Positions 1 to 9,195 of a DNA stretch of 64,000 bases are shown in pieces. This DNA comes from Gammaproteobacteria bacterium (GTDB lineage Bacteria; Pseudomonadota; Gammaproteobacteria; Steroidobacterales; Steroidobacteraceae). The notes beneath the pieces are model-generated. The model was not told the DNA's origin, made no database searches, and saw only the letters and a list, made by a program, of their open reading frames with translations. Within the stretch, counting starts at the first letter, position 1. Each line of letters begins with the position of its first letter. Made by a program: the position numbers and the translations under genes. The DNA is taken from positions 1 through 64,000 of the forward strand of contig VGVB01000009.1 in NCBI GenBank assembly GCA_016882265.1, written 5' to 3'.

Positions 1-252
1 ATGTGCGGGCGGGCCAGCGAGCTGCGCCGCATCGAAGCCGAACTGGGCTGCCTGTCGCCGCGGGAGCGCGAAGTGTTCAGCCGCCTGATGGATGGCGAGA
101 CCAGTAAGGAGATGGCGCGCGCCCTGCGGATCAGCCACAAGACCATTGACGTGCACCGCGCCGCGATGATGCGCAAGCTCGGCGTGCACTCGGCCAGCGA
201 ACTGATCAAGAAGTTCCGCAAACTGCGCCAGGTGGCCGCCGGCAACGGTTAA
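1..252 (+). CDS. LuxR/FixJ-type response regulator, C-terminal HTH (5' end outside window)
   Basis: The visible 83 residues are a complete GerE/LuxR-type helix-turn-helix DNA-binding domain: the LSPREREV start of the first helix, then a recognition helix region reading SHKTIDVHRAAMMRKLGVHS. In FixJ/NarL response regulators this domain follows a receiver domain of about 120 residues, which would lie left of the window; the ATG at base 1 is therefore probably internal. The gene converges on the carboxylase operon and overlaps its last gene by 4 bp. A PAS histidine kinase sits at the other end of that operon, so the two are plausible partners (inference). Domain assignment is secure; pairing and target are not. 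Confidence 0.85.
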   Translation: MCGRASELRRIEAELGCLSPREREVFSRLMDGETSKEMARALRISHKTIDVHRAAMMRKLGVHSASELIKKFRKLRQVAAGNG

Positions 253-1553
253 CGGGGTTCGCGCGGCCTTACGGCCAGCAGCGAGTTCTTGTAGGCGCTG
301 CGCGGAATCGTGCCGCGCGGGACCAGCGTCACCGCCACGCGCACCTGCAGCCGCTGTCGCACCTCCTCTTCGATGGCCCGGCCGAGCAGCTCCGGTTCCG
401 CGGTCGGGGTGGCCGCAGCCGCTTCCACGTCGATGGCAATCGAGTCATCGAAGCGCCCGAGAATCAGGTCGGCGAGCGCGGATGGGAAGACGTTCATGCC
501 CTTGTAGATCAGCATGTCGTCGGTCCGCCCGATGCAACGGATTCGCGGCGAGCTGCGCCCGCACCGGCATTCCGTGCCGATGACGCGCACGTGGTCGCGT
601 GACCGGTAGCGCAGCATCGGTGTCGCGTCTCGCTGGAAGGTCGTGTAGACGACCTCCCCCTCGGCGCCATCGGCCCAGCGCTGCGGTGCACCGGTTGCCG
701 GATCGACCAGCTCGATCGCGACATACTGCTGCGCGTTGAAGTGCATGCCGTCCTCGGCGTCACACTCAGCCCACATCGCCGGCAGCACGTCGCCCAGCCC
801 CATCACCTCACGGAGCTGGCCGATGTCGAGACTGGCGGTGATGCGTTCGCGGACGTTCGGTTGCCCGAGCCCGGGCTCACCGCCGCAGAGCACGGTACGC
901 AGCCGCGACGGCAGTCCGGTCTGCTGGCCGACCGAGTCCCACTGCGACGCCAGGTACTGGCCGAAGGACGTCGTAGCCAACAGCGCCGAACAGCGCAGCC
1001 GGCGCATCTCGGTCAGTATGCGCTCAGTCGCGAAGCCGCCCAGCCAGGCGAGCGTCGCACCGACGCGCCGGAAGCCATCGGCATACGGCAGACCGCCCGC
1101 CACCATCGGCAGGCCGACCAGGTGCGCCACGATGTCCGCTTCACGGATGCCGGCGGTGAACCAGGTATTGGCGATGGCATCGGCAAATGTGTCGCAGTCG
1201 CTCCGCGTCAGCGCGTAATACAGCGGCCGGCCGGTCGTGCCGGAAGAACACAGCACCTGCACGATGTCGCTGGTCGCCGCTGACTGGTTGCGGCCGAAGG
1301 GTTCGTGATCGGTCGCTGCCTCCTGGGCGGCACGCACGTGGTCTTTCGTCGTCAGGGGTAACTCGGCCAGTTCCACCAGCGAGCGGATCGGACGCCCGGC
1401 CGGCTGGTCGCGCAGCAGCTCGGAGTACATTGGCGACCGGGCACGTACGGCCGGCAGCCACGCCTCGATCCGCCCGGCCTGCCAGCGCTCGACCTCGGCC
1501 CACGGCCGGGTCTCCAGCGCTTCGTTCCAGTACCGGTCATCCAAACCAGGCAC
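249..1553 (-). CDS. PaaK-type AMP-forming acyl-CoA ligase, last gene of apc-like operon
   Basis: A 434-residue member of the phenylacetate-CoA ligase (PaaK) branch of the adenylate-forming enzymes. Visible motifs are the P-loop SSGTTGRPLYY near residue 103, the RYRSRDHVRV block, and GRTDDMLIYKGMNVFP of the A8 hinge. It should activate a carboxylic acid with ATP and CoA. As sixth gene of an operon resembling acetophenone carboxylase, the natural guess is the 3-oxo acid made by that carboxylase, as for benzoylacetate-CoA ligase (Bal) in Aromatoleum. The start is uncertain: GTG at 1553 overlaps the preceding gene by 17 bp and has GGAG directly against it, whereas TTG at 1544 has that GGAG about 7 nt upstream. 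Substrate is inferred from context only. Confidence 0.85.
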   Translation of the reverse strand: MPGLDDRYWNEALETRPWAEVERWQAGRIEAWLPAVRARSPMYSELLRDQPAGRPIRSLVELAELPLTTKDHVRAAQEAATDHEPFGRNQSAATSDIVQVLCSSGTTGRPLYYALTRSDCDTFADAIANTWFTAGIREADIVAHLVGLPMVAGGLPYADGFRRVGATLAWLGGFATERILTEMRRLRCSALLATTSFGQYLASQWDSVGQQTGLPSRLRTVLCGGEPGLGQPNVRERITASLDIGQLREVMGLGDVLPAMWAECDAEDGMHFNAQQYVAIELVDPATGAPQRWADGAEGEVVYTTFQRDATPMLRYRSRDHVRVIGTECRCGRSSPRIRCIGRTDDMLIYKGMNVFPSALADLILGRFDDSIAIDVEAAAATPTAEPELLGRAIEEEVRQRLQVRVAVTLVPRGTIPRSAYKNSLLAVRPREPR

Positions 1554-2382
1554 TCCGCACGCGCTGCACCGCGGCCAGCAGCAGCGGGATCCCGGTCGGC
1601 TCCGGCACTTCGCCCACCGTCGTCACAACGCGTCCGGTCTCCGACGAGCTGGTCGGAACCGGCCACTCGGCCGGCACCCGCTCCCAGGCCCGGCCGTGCG
1701 GCCGGGGCAGGGGTCCAGGCTGCTGTGCCGCAGCGGGTACGGCGACCATCTGCGCCGGCCACGCCAGCGGTCCCGGGTGGTCGACGACCAGCAGCGGCGG
1801 CACGCGATGGAAACGCGCGACATTGCCGATAGTGCCGAGTGCGCCCTTCCAGTAATCGCTCGCCGCGGCCGGTGGCAGCAGGGCCTCATGCACCTGCACG
1901 ACATGCACGCCAGCTTCGCAATACAGCCGTACCAGCAGGGCCAGCGCCCGGCCCGCAGAGTCCAGGCCCGTCTCCTCGTCGATGCCATCGCCTGCACCGC
2001 GCAACTGTGCGCACAACGTAGCCGGACCGGTGAGAGCGGCCACGATCACCGGCTCGCTGGCATCCGCCTGCCACTGGTGCACGGCTCCCAGCGACGCGGC
2101 GGTGCGCTCATCGGCCGTCCACCGGACCGCATCGACATCCGGCCACGCGGCGGCGAGCACTGCCGCCTCGGCGCCGCGCGGCGCGGCGCAGAACACGGCG
2201 TCCGTATGCAGGATCTGGCGCAGCTCGCTGACGTTCTTGCGCAGTCGGGTGGCGTCCCGGGACATCGCGTCGGCGCTGATCGCCTCGATCTGCGCAGCCA
2301 CGCCGAACAGCACCGGTGCGAACAGCGGCGGGTGCGCCCGGCCGACGCCGCGCGCCAGGTCCTGCATGCGCCGGCGCCACAT
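1537..2382 (-). CDS. Acetophenone carboxylase epsilon (Apc5)-like subunit, UROD-like fold
   Basis: About 281 residues (roughly 30 kDa). Segments such as VIVAALTGPATLCAQL and GVHVVQVHEALLPP resemble the uroporphyrinogen decarboxylase/MetE TIM-barrel superfamily, but this is a weak match by eye. Position and size match Apc5, the loosely attached epsilon subunit of acetophenone carboxylase (about 34 kDa), which is needed for activity alongside the core complex. Start chosen at ATG 2382, with GAGG about 9 nt upstream and a 10-bp gap after the preceding stop; an in-frame TTG at 2415 would overlap the upstream gene. The role is inferred from synteny, not from recognised catalytic residues. Confidence 0.65.
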   Translation of the reverse strand: MWRRRMQDLARGVGRAHPPLFAPVLFGVAAQIEAISADAMSRDATRLRKNVSELRQILHTDAVFCAAPRGAEAAVLAAAWPDVDAVRWTADERTAASLGAVHQWQADASEPVIVAALTGPATLCAQLRGAGDGIDEETGLDSAGRALALLVRLYCEAGVHVVQVHEALLPPAAASDYWKGALGTIGNVARFHRVPPLLVVDHPGPLAWPAQMVAVPAAAQQPGPLPRPHGRAWERVPAEWPVPTSSSETGRVVTTVGEVPEPTGIPLLLAAVQRVRSAWFG

Positions 2383-2392
2383 CGCCGCTGCC

Positions 2393-4447
2393 TCAGGCAC
2401 GCAACAGCGGCGCAACCTCGCGTGCGTCCGGCCAGGTGCCGTAGTAGACGAGGATTTCGTCGCGCGGCTTCTGTTGCAGCCACTCGGCCTCGAACTCGTC
2501 GTAACGGCGGCCGCGAGCCTTGCGTGCGGCCAGTTCCCCGGCCCGCAATTCGGCGGTCGCCGCCGCCTCGATGCGACGCTGGGACTCGTCCCAGACCACC
2601 CGGTAAACCTGGCGCGCCGACTCCGGTGACAGCACGCCCTTGATCAGATCCTGTTCGACAGCTTGCGGGTCGCGGTCCAGCGGATCCCCGTAACCGGTGC
2701 CGCCACAACTGAAGGCGAAAGTCGGGATGTCGCCGTCGGCATAGGGTCGCACCGGCCGGCCCTGGAACTCGATCTCGTACTGCCCCTCGATCGGCCGTTT
2801 GGTCAGCAGGTCGTGGATGTCGAGATCGAGCGCGTCGGCGCCGTCCGCCATCAACTTCTTGACATTGGCATTGCGAATGCCGATGCCGGGAACAGTGCAG
2901 GGCGCGTAGCCGCCGAACAGCGGCTGTGGCGTCTGCAGCTTGGAGTTGTCAGCGATCGCCATCATGTACACCGCCGGCACGCGGTGAGTGACCCACATCT
3001 GCACCGTGCCGACTCCACCACGGTACTTGCCATGCCCGCAGGAGTCCTTCCAGTGATTGGACAGCGGCACCAGCAGCGGGAACTCGTTCTCGACCTGCTC
3101 CGTGTTCGGCGCCCGCCCGAATACGCACCACGGAAAGCCGAAGGCATCCATGCCATCCTCGGTCGGCCGGGCCCCCTGGCCCTCGGTATTGATCGAGTAC
3201 GCGAGCATGTCGGCGAACGGCATGCCCCACTGGTTCAGGCCGGCCAGGACCAGCGCGTTGCCGCCATTGCCCATCGAGGCGCCGCTCTGCCGCCACAACG
3301 ACGTGGAGTACATCGCCTTCGCGCAGGTGTTGTGCACGGCGCTCATCACCCCGGTGGCAATCATCACCGAGCAGGAGGTCGCAGCGCGCGGATCCGGGCT
3401 CAGGCAGGTCCGCACGCCGAAGCGGAAGTCGATCGGCGCAAAGGTAGCGTTGCTGATCGGCAGCGCGTGGAACAGGTACTCGTAAATGTAGTTCGAGAAA
3501 TGGGCGATCGCGGCCTGCGGGTGCGCATTGTACGGCGATGGCGTCTCCGGGCCGGTCTCGGACAGGTCGACCAACATGCGCTCGCCCGACTTTTCCAGCG
3601 TCATGTAACAGCTTCGTACCAGGCCCTGCTTGAGGCCGACGGCATCGCTGAAAGTCACGCAGCGGTACTTGCCGTCCGGCCACTGGGCGATCATGGCCCG
3701 GGCTCCGGCCTCAGCTTCCTGCAGCATCCGGCGGAACAGCCCGGTCAGATAGTCGGCGCCCTCGCGGTCGCACAGCTCGATCAGGCGGGTGCGAACCCGG
3801 TCCGCCGTCGTGCAGCGGGCCTTCAGGTCGACCGCGATCATCGACGGCGCGCGGATACCGAAGGCGACGAACATCGAGACGATGTCCTCACTGAGCTTGA
3901 AGTCACGGCCGATGCGCATCGGTGGCAGGTTCATGCCCTCCTCGAAACGGGAGGTCGCCGACACCGGCATGCCACCCGGTTCCACCGCCCCGGTCTCCGT
4001 GGTGTGCACCAGCGCCGCCGTCCAGGCCACGAGCTGGCCCTCGTAGAACACCGGCATGCAGACCAACTGGTCGGGGTTGTGCACGCCGCCGTAGACCGCG
4101 TCGTTGGCGAACCACAGGTCGCCGTCGCGGATCTCGTCGCCGAAGTTGGCCAGGATGTACTTGATCACCAGCGGCGGTATGACGGCGTGCAGGTAGGTGC
4201 CGCAGCTTCCGTTCACCAGGTCGCCGGCCGCGGTCATGATCGCTACCAGGGAGTCGCCGGCAATGCCCATCGCGCAGCGACAGCTTCGCACGAACACGTC
4301 CATGCCCTCGTCGAGTATGTCGTTGGTCCGCTGAAAACCGATTTCGAACGCGGCTGCGTCGAACTGCGCGGCGAGGTCGAGTTCGCGCGGCGTCGCCGGT
4401 GACGGCTTCAGCCACGCCAGTTTCTGCTCGAGGGTCGGAATGCCCAT
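2393..4447 (-). CDS. HyuB-type ketone carboxylase subunit (Apc4/beta-like)
   Basis: A 684-residue hydantoinase B/oxoprolinase family protein, the size of Apc4 (75 kDa). Typical features are the N-terminal FQRTNDILDEGMDVF, the FANDAVYGGVHNPDQ segment near residue 112, DLSETGPETPSPYNAH near 300, and the glycine-rich GHGKYRGGVGTVQMW near 490. In acetone and acetophenone carboxylases this subunit carries the carboxylation site; the paired HyuA-like subunits hydrolyse ATP. It is the fourth gene of the operon, 25 bp after the preceding stop. A hydantoinase or 5-oxoprolinase would have the same family signature, but the gamma-like zinc subunit and the downstream acyl-CoA ligase favour a ketone carboxylase. 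Confidence 0.82.
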   Translation of the reverse strand: MGIPTLEQKLAWLKPSPATPRELDLAAQFDAAAFEIGFQRTNDILDEGMDVFVRSCRCAMGIAGDSLVAIMTAAGDLVNGSCGTYLHAVIPPLVIKYILANFGDEIRDGDLWFANDAVYGGVHNPDQLVCMPVFYEGQLVAWTAALVHTTETGAVEPGGMPVSATSRFEEGMNLPPMRIGRDFKLSEDIVSMFVAFGIRAPSMIAVDLKARCTTADRVRTRLIELCDREGADYLTGLFRRMLQEAEAGARAMIAQWPDGKYRCVTFSDAVGLKQGLVRSCYMTLEKSGERMLVDLSETGPETPSPYNAHPQAAIAHFSNYIYEYLFHALPISNATFAPIDFRFGVRTCLSPDPRAATSCSVMIATGVMSAVHNTCAKAMYSTSLWRQSGASMGNGGNALVLAGLNQWGMPFADMLAYSINTEGQGARPTEDGMDAFGFPWCVFGRAPNTEQVENEFPLLVPLSNHWKDSCGHGKYRGGVGTVQMWVTHRVPAVYMMAIADNSKLQTPQPLFGGYAPCTVPGIGIRNANVKKLMADGADALDLDIHDLLTKRPIEGQYEIEFQGRPVRPYADGDIPTFAFSCGGTGYGDPLDRDPQAVEQDLIKGVLSPESARQVYRVVWDESQRRIEAAATAELRAGELAARKARGRRYDEFEAEWLQQKPRDEILVYYGTWPDAREVAPLLRA

Positions 4448-4472
4448 GAGGTGTCTCCTGTGCGGCCGCGGG

Positions 4473-6665
4473 TCAGGCCGCCACGGCCACGCGCGAGGCC
4501 ACGCGGCGCCGCGGCGGCGGCGGCGTCACCGCTTCGAGGATGCCGAGTCCATGCTGATCGATGACGAACTTCTGTTCGGGTGGCACGACGATGGTCGTCA
4601 GCTCGGCCTCGACGATCGCCGGACCGATGACGACATTGCCAGGCTGCAGCAACTCGAACTGGAAGACCGGCGTCTCCGCCCAGCCACCGGCGTCGGGCCA
4701 GAAACACTGGCGCCGGCTGAGCAGCGCGGCGGCGGGGTCGGCGGCCTGCAACGGAAACTGCTGGACTTCCGGTTTCCAGGTCGGCACCGTGACGCGCAGC
4801 ACGAAGTTGTCGAGGAACACGCCGCCGGGCCGGTTCACGACCAGGGGCGAGAAGGCCTCGCTGAACTCCTTTTCGAAGGCCGCGTAGACAGCCCTGGCAT
4901 CGGCCTCGCCGTCCAGGCGCAGACAGGGCGACGCTGCCCGCTTCAGGTTGACCTGCCCCCCGTAGAGCATGTCGAGTTCGAGCGAATAGCGGGCCTCGGC
5001 CACGTTCAGACCCTCGCTCTGCAGATCCTGGTTGGCGCGGCTGATCAGCGCCTCGACCGTGGCGTTGAACTGCGCACAGTCGACGACCAGGCGCTCCGTG
5101 AGTGGCTCCATGAACACCATCCGCCGGCTCTGTTCGTAGAGGTGCACGATGTCCATGATCGAACTGCCCATGGCGCAGAACACCGGCGCGGCCGGGAAGA
5201 CGACGGCCTTGGGCACGTCACCGCGCAGGCCGCTCATGTGCGTCGGGCCGGCGCCGCCGAAGGCGAACAGGACGAAGTCCTCCGGATGGTAGCCGCGCAT
5301 GTGCACTTCCCGCTTGATCGCCCCGGCCATGTTCTCGTCGACAACCTGCCGGATCAGCGCGGCGGCCGCGATCGTGTCGATGCCGAGCGGCTGCGCCACG
5401 CGGTCGCGAATCGCCCGCTCGGCCCGCGCCCGGGACAGCACCATGCGGCCGCCGAAGTAGTTCTCCGGGTTGATATAGCCGAGGACCACGTCAGCATCGG
5501 TGACGGTCGCCTCAGTGCCGCCGAGGTCATAACAGGCCGGGCCGGGCATCGAGCCGGCGCTGCGCGGGCCGACGGTCAGCCGCCCCTGGTCGACCCGGGC
5601 GATCGAGCCGCCGCCGGCTCCCACCGAGATCGTCTGCATCATCGTCACGTTGACCATCCACCGGTCGATCACCGGCCGGAACGTGTAGTTGCGCACGCTG
5701 CTCTCGACCACCAGCGCGACGTCGAAGCTGGTCCCGCCCATGTCGCTGGCGATGACGTTCTGGTAACCGAGCCTGCTGGCGAAATGGGCCGAGCCCATCA
5801 GTCCCGCCACCGGTCCGCCGTTGAAGGTGCGACTGGCCGGCGTCTTGAAGATGTCGGCCGAACCGCCCGAGTTGTGGATCATCAGGAACGCGCCGCGGTA
5901 ACCGCGCTCGCGCAGCTTGTCCCAGGTCGCGCCGATGTCGTTCTGCATCGAGCGCTGCAGGTAGGCGTCGAGCACGGCCGTCATGGTCCGCTCGTACTCG
6001 CCGATCTTGCTGACCACGCTGCTCGACAGGACCACCGGCACGAAGCCGATGTGGTACTCCTTGTATTCCTCGCGGATGATCTCGCGGACACGCTTCTCGT
6101 GTGCCGGGTTCATGAAGCTCCACAGCAACGACACGACGATCGCGCGGGCGCCGCGGTCCATGAGCTGGCGCAGCTTGTCGCGCACATCGTCCTCGTGCAG
6201 CAGACGGACGATGCGGCCGGCGGAATCGATGCGTTCCCTGACGCCGAGGATCAGGTTGCGCTCGATCAGCGGGTGCGGCTTGTTCTGCACCGCGATATTG
6301 CGCCGTTCGGCCACCCGCTGGCCGTCGGTCCACTGTGCCCCCCGGCCGATCAGTATGGCGTCCTCGTGCCCCTCCGTGGTCAGCAGCCCGATCCGCGGGC
6401 CCTGGCGCTGCAGCAGTCGGTTCAGCGCCACGGTCGTGCTATAGCGGATGATGTCGATGCGCGGCAGCAGTTCCTCGACCGACAGGCCCATCTTATCGCC
6501 GGCGGCTTCGATCGCATTCAGGAAACCGACCGAGAGGTCGTGTGGCGTGGTCGGACACTTGGCGATGATCCGATCGCTGCCCATGGTCAGCACGAGGTCA
6601 GTGAACGTGCCGCCGACGTCGATATCGATCGACCGGATCGCACCGCTGTCGACTGGTGCGCTCAT
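4473..6665 (-). CDS. HyuA-type ketone carboxylase subunit (Apc3/alpha-prime-like)
   Basis: A 730-residue hydantoinase A/oxoprolinase protein of the ASKHA ATPase fold. DIDVGGTFTDLVL near the N-terminus is the phosphate-1 loop and ASDMGGTSFDVALV near residue 305 is the second phosphate loop; FAFGGAGPTHM is a conserved C-terminal motif. It is the second, longer HyuA paralogue of the operon, corresponding to Apc3 (about 87 kDa) in Aromatoleum, where the paralogues form the alpha/alpha-prime part of the core complex and phosphorylate the substrates. Start set at ATG 6665, a 4-bp ATGA overlap with the preceding small subunit; reading further upstream gives proline/arginine-rich sequence unlike the family. 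Confidence 0.85.
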   Translation of the reverse strand: MSAPVDSGAIRSIDIDVGGTFTDLVLTMGSDRIIAKCPTTPHDLSVGFLNAIEAAGDKMGLSVEELLPRIDIIRYSTTVALNRLLQRQGPRIGLLTTEGHEDAILIGRGAQWTDGQRVAERRNIAVQNKPHPLIERNLILGVRERIDSAGRIVRLLHEDDVRDKLRQLMDRGARAIVVSLLWSFMNPAHEKRVREIIREEYKEYHIGFVPVVLSSSVVSKIGEYERTMTAVLDAYLQRSMQNDIGATWDKLRERGYRGAFLMIHNSGGSADIFKTPASRTFNGGPVAGLMGSAHFASRLGYQNVIASDMGGTSFDVALVVESSVRNYTFRPVIDRWMVNVTMMQTISVGAGGGSIARVDQGRLTVGPRSAGSMPGPACYDLGGTEATVTDADVVLGYINPENYFGGRMVLSRARAERAIRDRVAQPLGIDTIAAAALIRQVVDENMAGAIKREVHMRGYHPEDFVLFAFGGAGPTHMSGLRGDVPKAVVFPAAPVFCAMGSSIMDIVHLYEQSRRMVFMEPLTERLVVDCAQFNATVEALISRANQDLQSEGLNVAEARYSLELDMLYGGQVNLKRAASPCLRLDGEADARAVYAAFEKEFSEAFSPLVVNRPGGVFLDNFVLRVTVPTWKPEVQQFPLQAADPAAALLSRRQCFWPDAGGWAETPVFQFELLQPGNVVIGPAIVEAELTTIVVPPEQKFVIDQHGLGILEAVTPPPPRRRVASRVAVAA

Positions 6666-7072
6666 GAGTCCGCTCCCTGGCGCGCCGCGCTGACCAGCTT
6701 GCCGTCCCGGATGACAAGGTCGGCACCGGCGAGGCGTGCCTTCAGGCTGTCGATGTCGACCTCGATGTCGTGGGTGATGGGGTGCCCCGGCGGCAGGTAC
6801 TCGGTCTCGATCTGGCGCGCACAATTGGGGCAGTAGAACTCGAGGATCCGGATCCAGCCCGAGTCCGGAGCGAACGTATATTCGCCGGAAATCACCGGAC
6901 GATGGACTTCCTCCGGCATGCGCTCCGCGACCAGGCAGCCACGCTTGTAGTTCTCCCGGGCGCCGATCAACCGGGCGCCGCAGTCATGGCAGTACCAGCA
7001 CTCGTCGTTCAGGTCGAGATCCAGGTATTCGGTGAACCGGATGCGTTCGTACACTGCTGCACTCCCCACCAT
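6662..7072 (-). CDS. Zinc-binding gamma-like small subunit of ketone carboxylase (Apc2-like)
   Basis: A 136-residue (15 kDa) protein with two cysteine clusters, C25-x2-C28-x2-C31 plus C46, and C81-x2-C84, consistent with a bound metal. It matches the size and place of Apc2, the 15-kDa gamma subunit of acetophenone carboxylase, and is like the small gamma subunit of acetone carboxylases. It overlaps the upstream gene by one base (TAATG) and the downstream gene by four (ATGA), so it is translationally coupled between the two HyuA paralogues. This small Cys-rich subunit is the best argument against a plain hydantoinase or oxoprolinase, which lack it. Confidence 0.82.
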   Translation of the reverse strand: MVGSAAVYERIRFTEYLDLDLNDECWYCHDCGARLIGARENYKRGCLVAERMPEEVHRPVISGEYTFAPDSGWIRILEFYCPNCARQIETEYLPPGHPITHDIEVDIDSLKARLAGADLVIRDGKLVSAARQGADS

Positions 7073-9042
7073 TACTGCCCGCGACTCAACACGGCATTCC
7101 CGTAGTCATCCACCGCCAGCCGCCAGCCCGGAGGCACCGGGCAGGTCAGCGTGTCGCCGTTGACCAGCGCCGGACCGGCAAGCCGGTCGCCGGCGTTCAT
7201 CGACTCCCAGCACCACACCGGCACGACATCCGCGTCGCGACCGTCGAACCTTGCAGCCCGCTGGCCAGCCGCCTGCGTCCCGGTCCGTTCGCTGCGCCGG
7301 GTCACACCGTGCGCGCCAACGGCGAAGCGGGTCAGCAGTCGGATCGCCAGCGTCGCCTGGCCGGCCAGGCCGGCCGCACCGGCCGCCTCGGTCAGGGCGT
7401 CGAGCACTGCCCCCGGAGCGGCCAGTTCGCATTCCGCACGGACCGTGCTCGCCTCAGCCTCGACCGGTCCGAGATCCAGTTCCCAGGTATACCGGGCCCG
7501 CGCCGGATCGAATCCCTCGCCACGCAGGTCACGTTCGGCCTGGGTGCGCAGCAGGCGCACAACACCGGCGAATGCATCCCCGGCGGCCCAAGGCCCTTCG
7601 AGGCCGCGCTCGTAACGATGCAGGACATCGGAGATGGCCGATCCGAAGGCGCTGAACACCGGCCCCAGATCGAAGGCGTACGCCGCCGGGAGGCCCAGCC
7701 GGTCAGCCACCAGGGCGGCGAATACGGGTCCGTTGCCGCCATAGGCAAACAATGGTGTAGCCCCGGCCTGCAGCCCGGCCTCGCGCAGCAGACTGCCCAC
7801 CAGATCGCTCATGATCGCTACCGCTTCATCGCGAATCATCAGTGCAGCCACATCGGCGGAGACCGCGAGCGGCCCGGCCACGTTGCGCTCGATCGCCGCC
7901 TGCGCGAGGTTCGCGCGCACCACCCGGCGACCGCCGAGGAACTTCGCCGGATCCAGGTAACCGAGTACCAGCAGCGCATCGGTCAGCGTGGCCTGATCGC
8001 CGCCCAGGTTGTAGCACGCCGGCCCCGGAGCTGCCCCCATGCTCTCCGGTCCGAGGACCAGCCCCCCGTCGCGGACGCGTGCTACCGAACCGCCGCCGAC
8101 CACGGCCGAACGCAGCATCGCGAACGAGGTCCGGACCGGCACGTCCATCAGCTTGCCGCCGCGCTGGAACACCGGCGCCCCATCGCGCACCACAGAGGCC
8201 TTGGTGGTCGTACCGCCGACATCGAAGCAAATCACGTCCTTCAGGCCATACAGCCCGGCGAGATGCGCTCCGCCGAAAGTGCCAAAGACCGGACCGGACT
8301 CGATCGTATCGACGGCCTTGGTCTTGCCGATGCGGGCCACGCCGCCGCTGGTGTGCCCGATCAACAGGGCGCCATTCCAGCCATACTCGTCGCGCAGCAG
8401 GTCCTCGGCCTTGAACAGGGAGTTGGCGAGCTGCGAGTGCGTGTAGGCATTCATCACCGAATAGTGCGCCCGGGTCTGATCGTGGCGAAGCTGGGCCATG
8501 TCACTCCCGAGCAGCACCGGCACGGAACCGATGATGTGGTCCGGGTACTGGTCCTCGATGACCGTCTTGATCGCGCACTCCGCGCGGTTGTCCGGGAAGG
8601 CATCCGCCAGACACACGCAGATCCGGCGCACGCCGGCTTCCAGCAACTGTTTGACGCCGGCCAGTATGTCGGCCGGTGCCGGATTCCGCGGCAGGCCAAT
8701 GACGACTTCCTCGCCCACCAGTTCACCAATGATCGGCGAGCGCCCGGCACCGTACAGGGCCTGCTCCTGCCCCTGCGTTACCAGCAGGCCCACCTTCGAG
8801 CCACGCCGCTCGCCCAGCACATTGGTCGTGATGGTCGACGACCAGCGCAGCAGGCTGACCCGGCTCAAGAAATCGCTGACGCTCGCATACCCCAGCGCCC
8901 GCGCCGCCTCTTTGAGGCACGCGACCAGAGAAACGGTGTAGTCGTGGGGCGTAGTGTCGACCTTGCAGGCGTAGCGCCTGGTCCCGTCGGAGACCAGCGC
9001 ATCGGTCATCGTGCCGCCGGTGTCGATGTCAACGGTGAGCAT
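7072..9042 (-). CDS. HyuA-type ketone carboxylase subunit (Apc1/alpha-like), first gene of operon
   Basis: A 656-residue ASKHA-fold protein and the shorter of two HyuA paralogues, matching Apc1 (70 kDa). The phosphate-1 loop reads [14 protein letters not shown] and the second loop [15 protein letters not shown] near residue 265; the C-terminal [11 protein letters not shown] motif is present. The family's usual DVGGTFTD is replaced by DTGGTMTD, a form I associate with carboxylase-type members. Start chosen at ATG 9042 because CAGGAG lies about 7 nt upstream; an upstream in-frame start at 9108 would add 22 non-conserved residues. It opens the operon and faces the divergent histidine kinase across about 150 bp. 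Confidence 0.84.
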   Translation of the reverse strand: MLTVDIDTGGTMTDALVSDGTRRYACKVDTTPHDYTVSLVACLKEAARALGYASVSDFLSRVSLLRWSSTITTNVLGERRGSKVGLLVTQGQEQALYGAGRSPIIGELVGEEVVIGLPRNPAPADILAGVKQLLEAGVRRICVCLADAFPDNRAECAIKTVIEDQYPDHIIGSVPVLLGSDMAQLRHDQTRAHYSVMNAYTHSQLANSLFKAEDLLRDEYGWNGALLIGHTSGGVARIGKTKAVDTIESGPVFGTFGGAHLAGLYGLKDVICFDVGGTTTKASVVRDGAPVFQRGGKLMDVPVRTSFAMLRSAVVGGGSVARVRDGGLVLGPESMGAAPGPACYNLGGDQATLTDALLVLGYLDPAKFLGGRRVVRANLAQAAIERNVAGPLAVSADVAALMIRDEAVAIMSDLVGSLLREAGLQAGATPLFAYGGNGPVFAALVADRLGLPAAYAFDLGPVFSAFGSAISDVLHRYERGLEGPWAAGDAFAGVVRLLRTQAERDLRGEGFDPARARYTWELDLGPVEAEASTVRAECELAAPGAVLDALTEAAGAAGLAGQATLAIRLLTRFAVGAHGVTRRSERTGTQAAGQRAARFDGRDADVVPVWCWESMNAGDRLAGPALVNGDTLTCPVPPGWRLAVDDYGNAVLSRGQ

Positions 9043-9195
9043 GCAGCAACTCCTGTCGTGGCAGTACGGCCTCACGGCGTCGCCGCCAGACTGCCCCAGT
9101 TCGCCCATGTTGGCGGACGGCCTGCAGTGACTGTATCCGGGTCGACCCCCTAGTACCTAAAGCGATTGCGTAGGCCGGTGGCCAGCGCCGCGAGC
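9043..9195. promoter_or_regulatory. Divergent promoter region, apc-like operon / histidine kinase
   Basis: This 153-bp gap separates the oppositely oriented carboxylase operon and kinase gene and must hold both promoters. The only A/T-richer, partly symmetric element is CTAGTACCTAAAGCG near 9150-9164 (TAG-TAC-CTA core), a candidate binding site for the FixJ-type regulator. On the minus strand TTTAGG, an 18-nt spacer and GATACA could be a weak sigma70 promoter reading into the operon. Both assignments are by eye and tentative. Confidence 0.35.

Noticed and set aside
4440..6836. Plus-strand open frame of 798 codons opposite the Apc3-like gene
   Set aside because: Antisense shadow without conserved motifs; the minus-strand frame has clear HyuA motifs.
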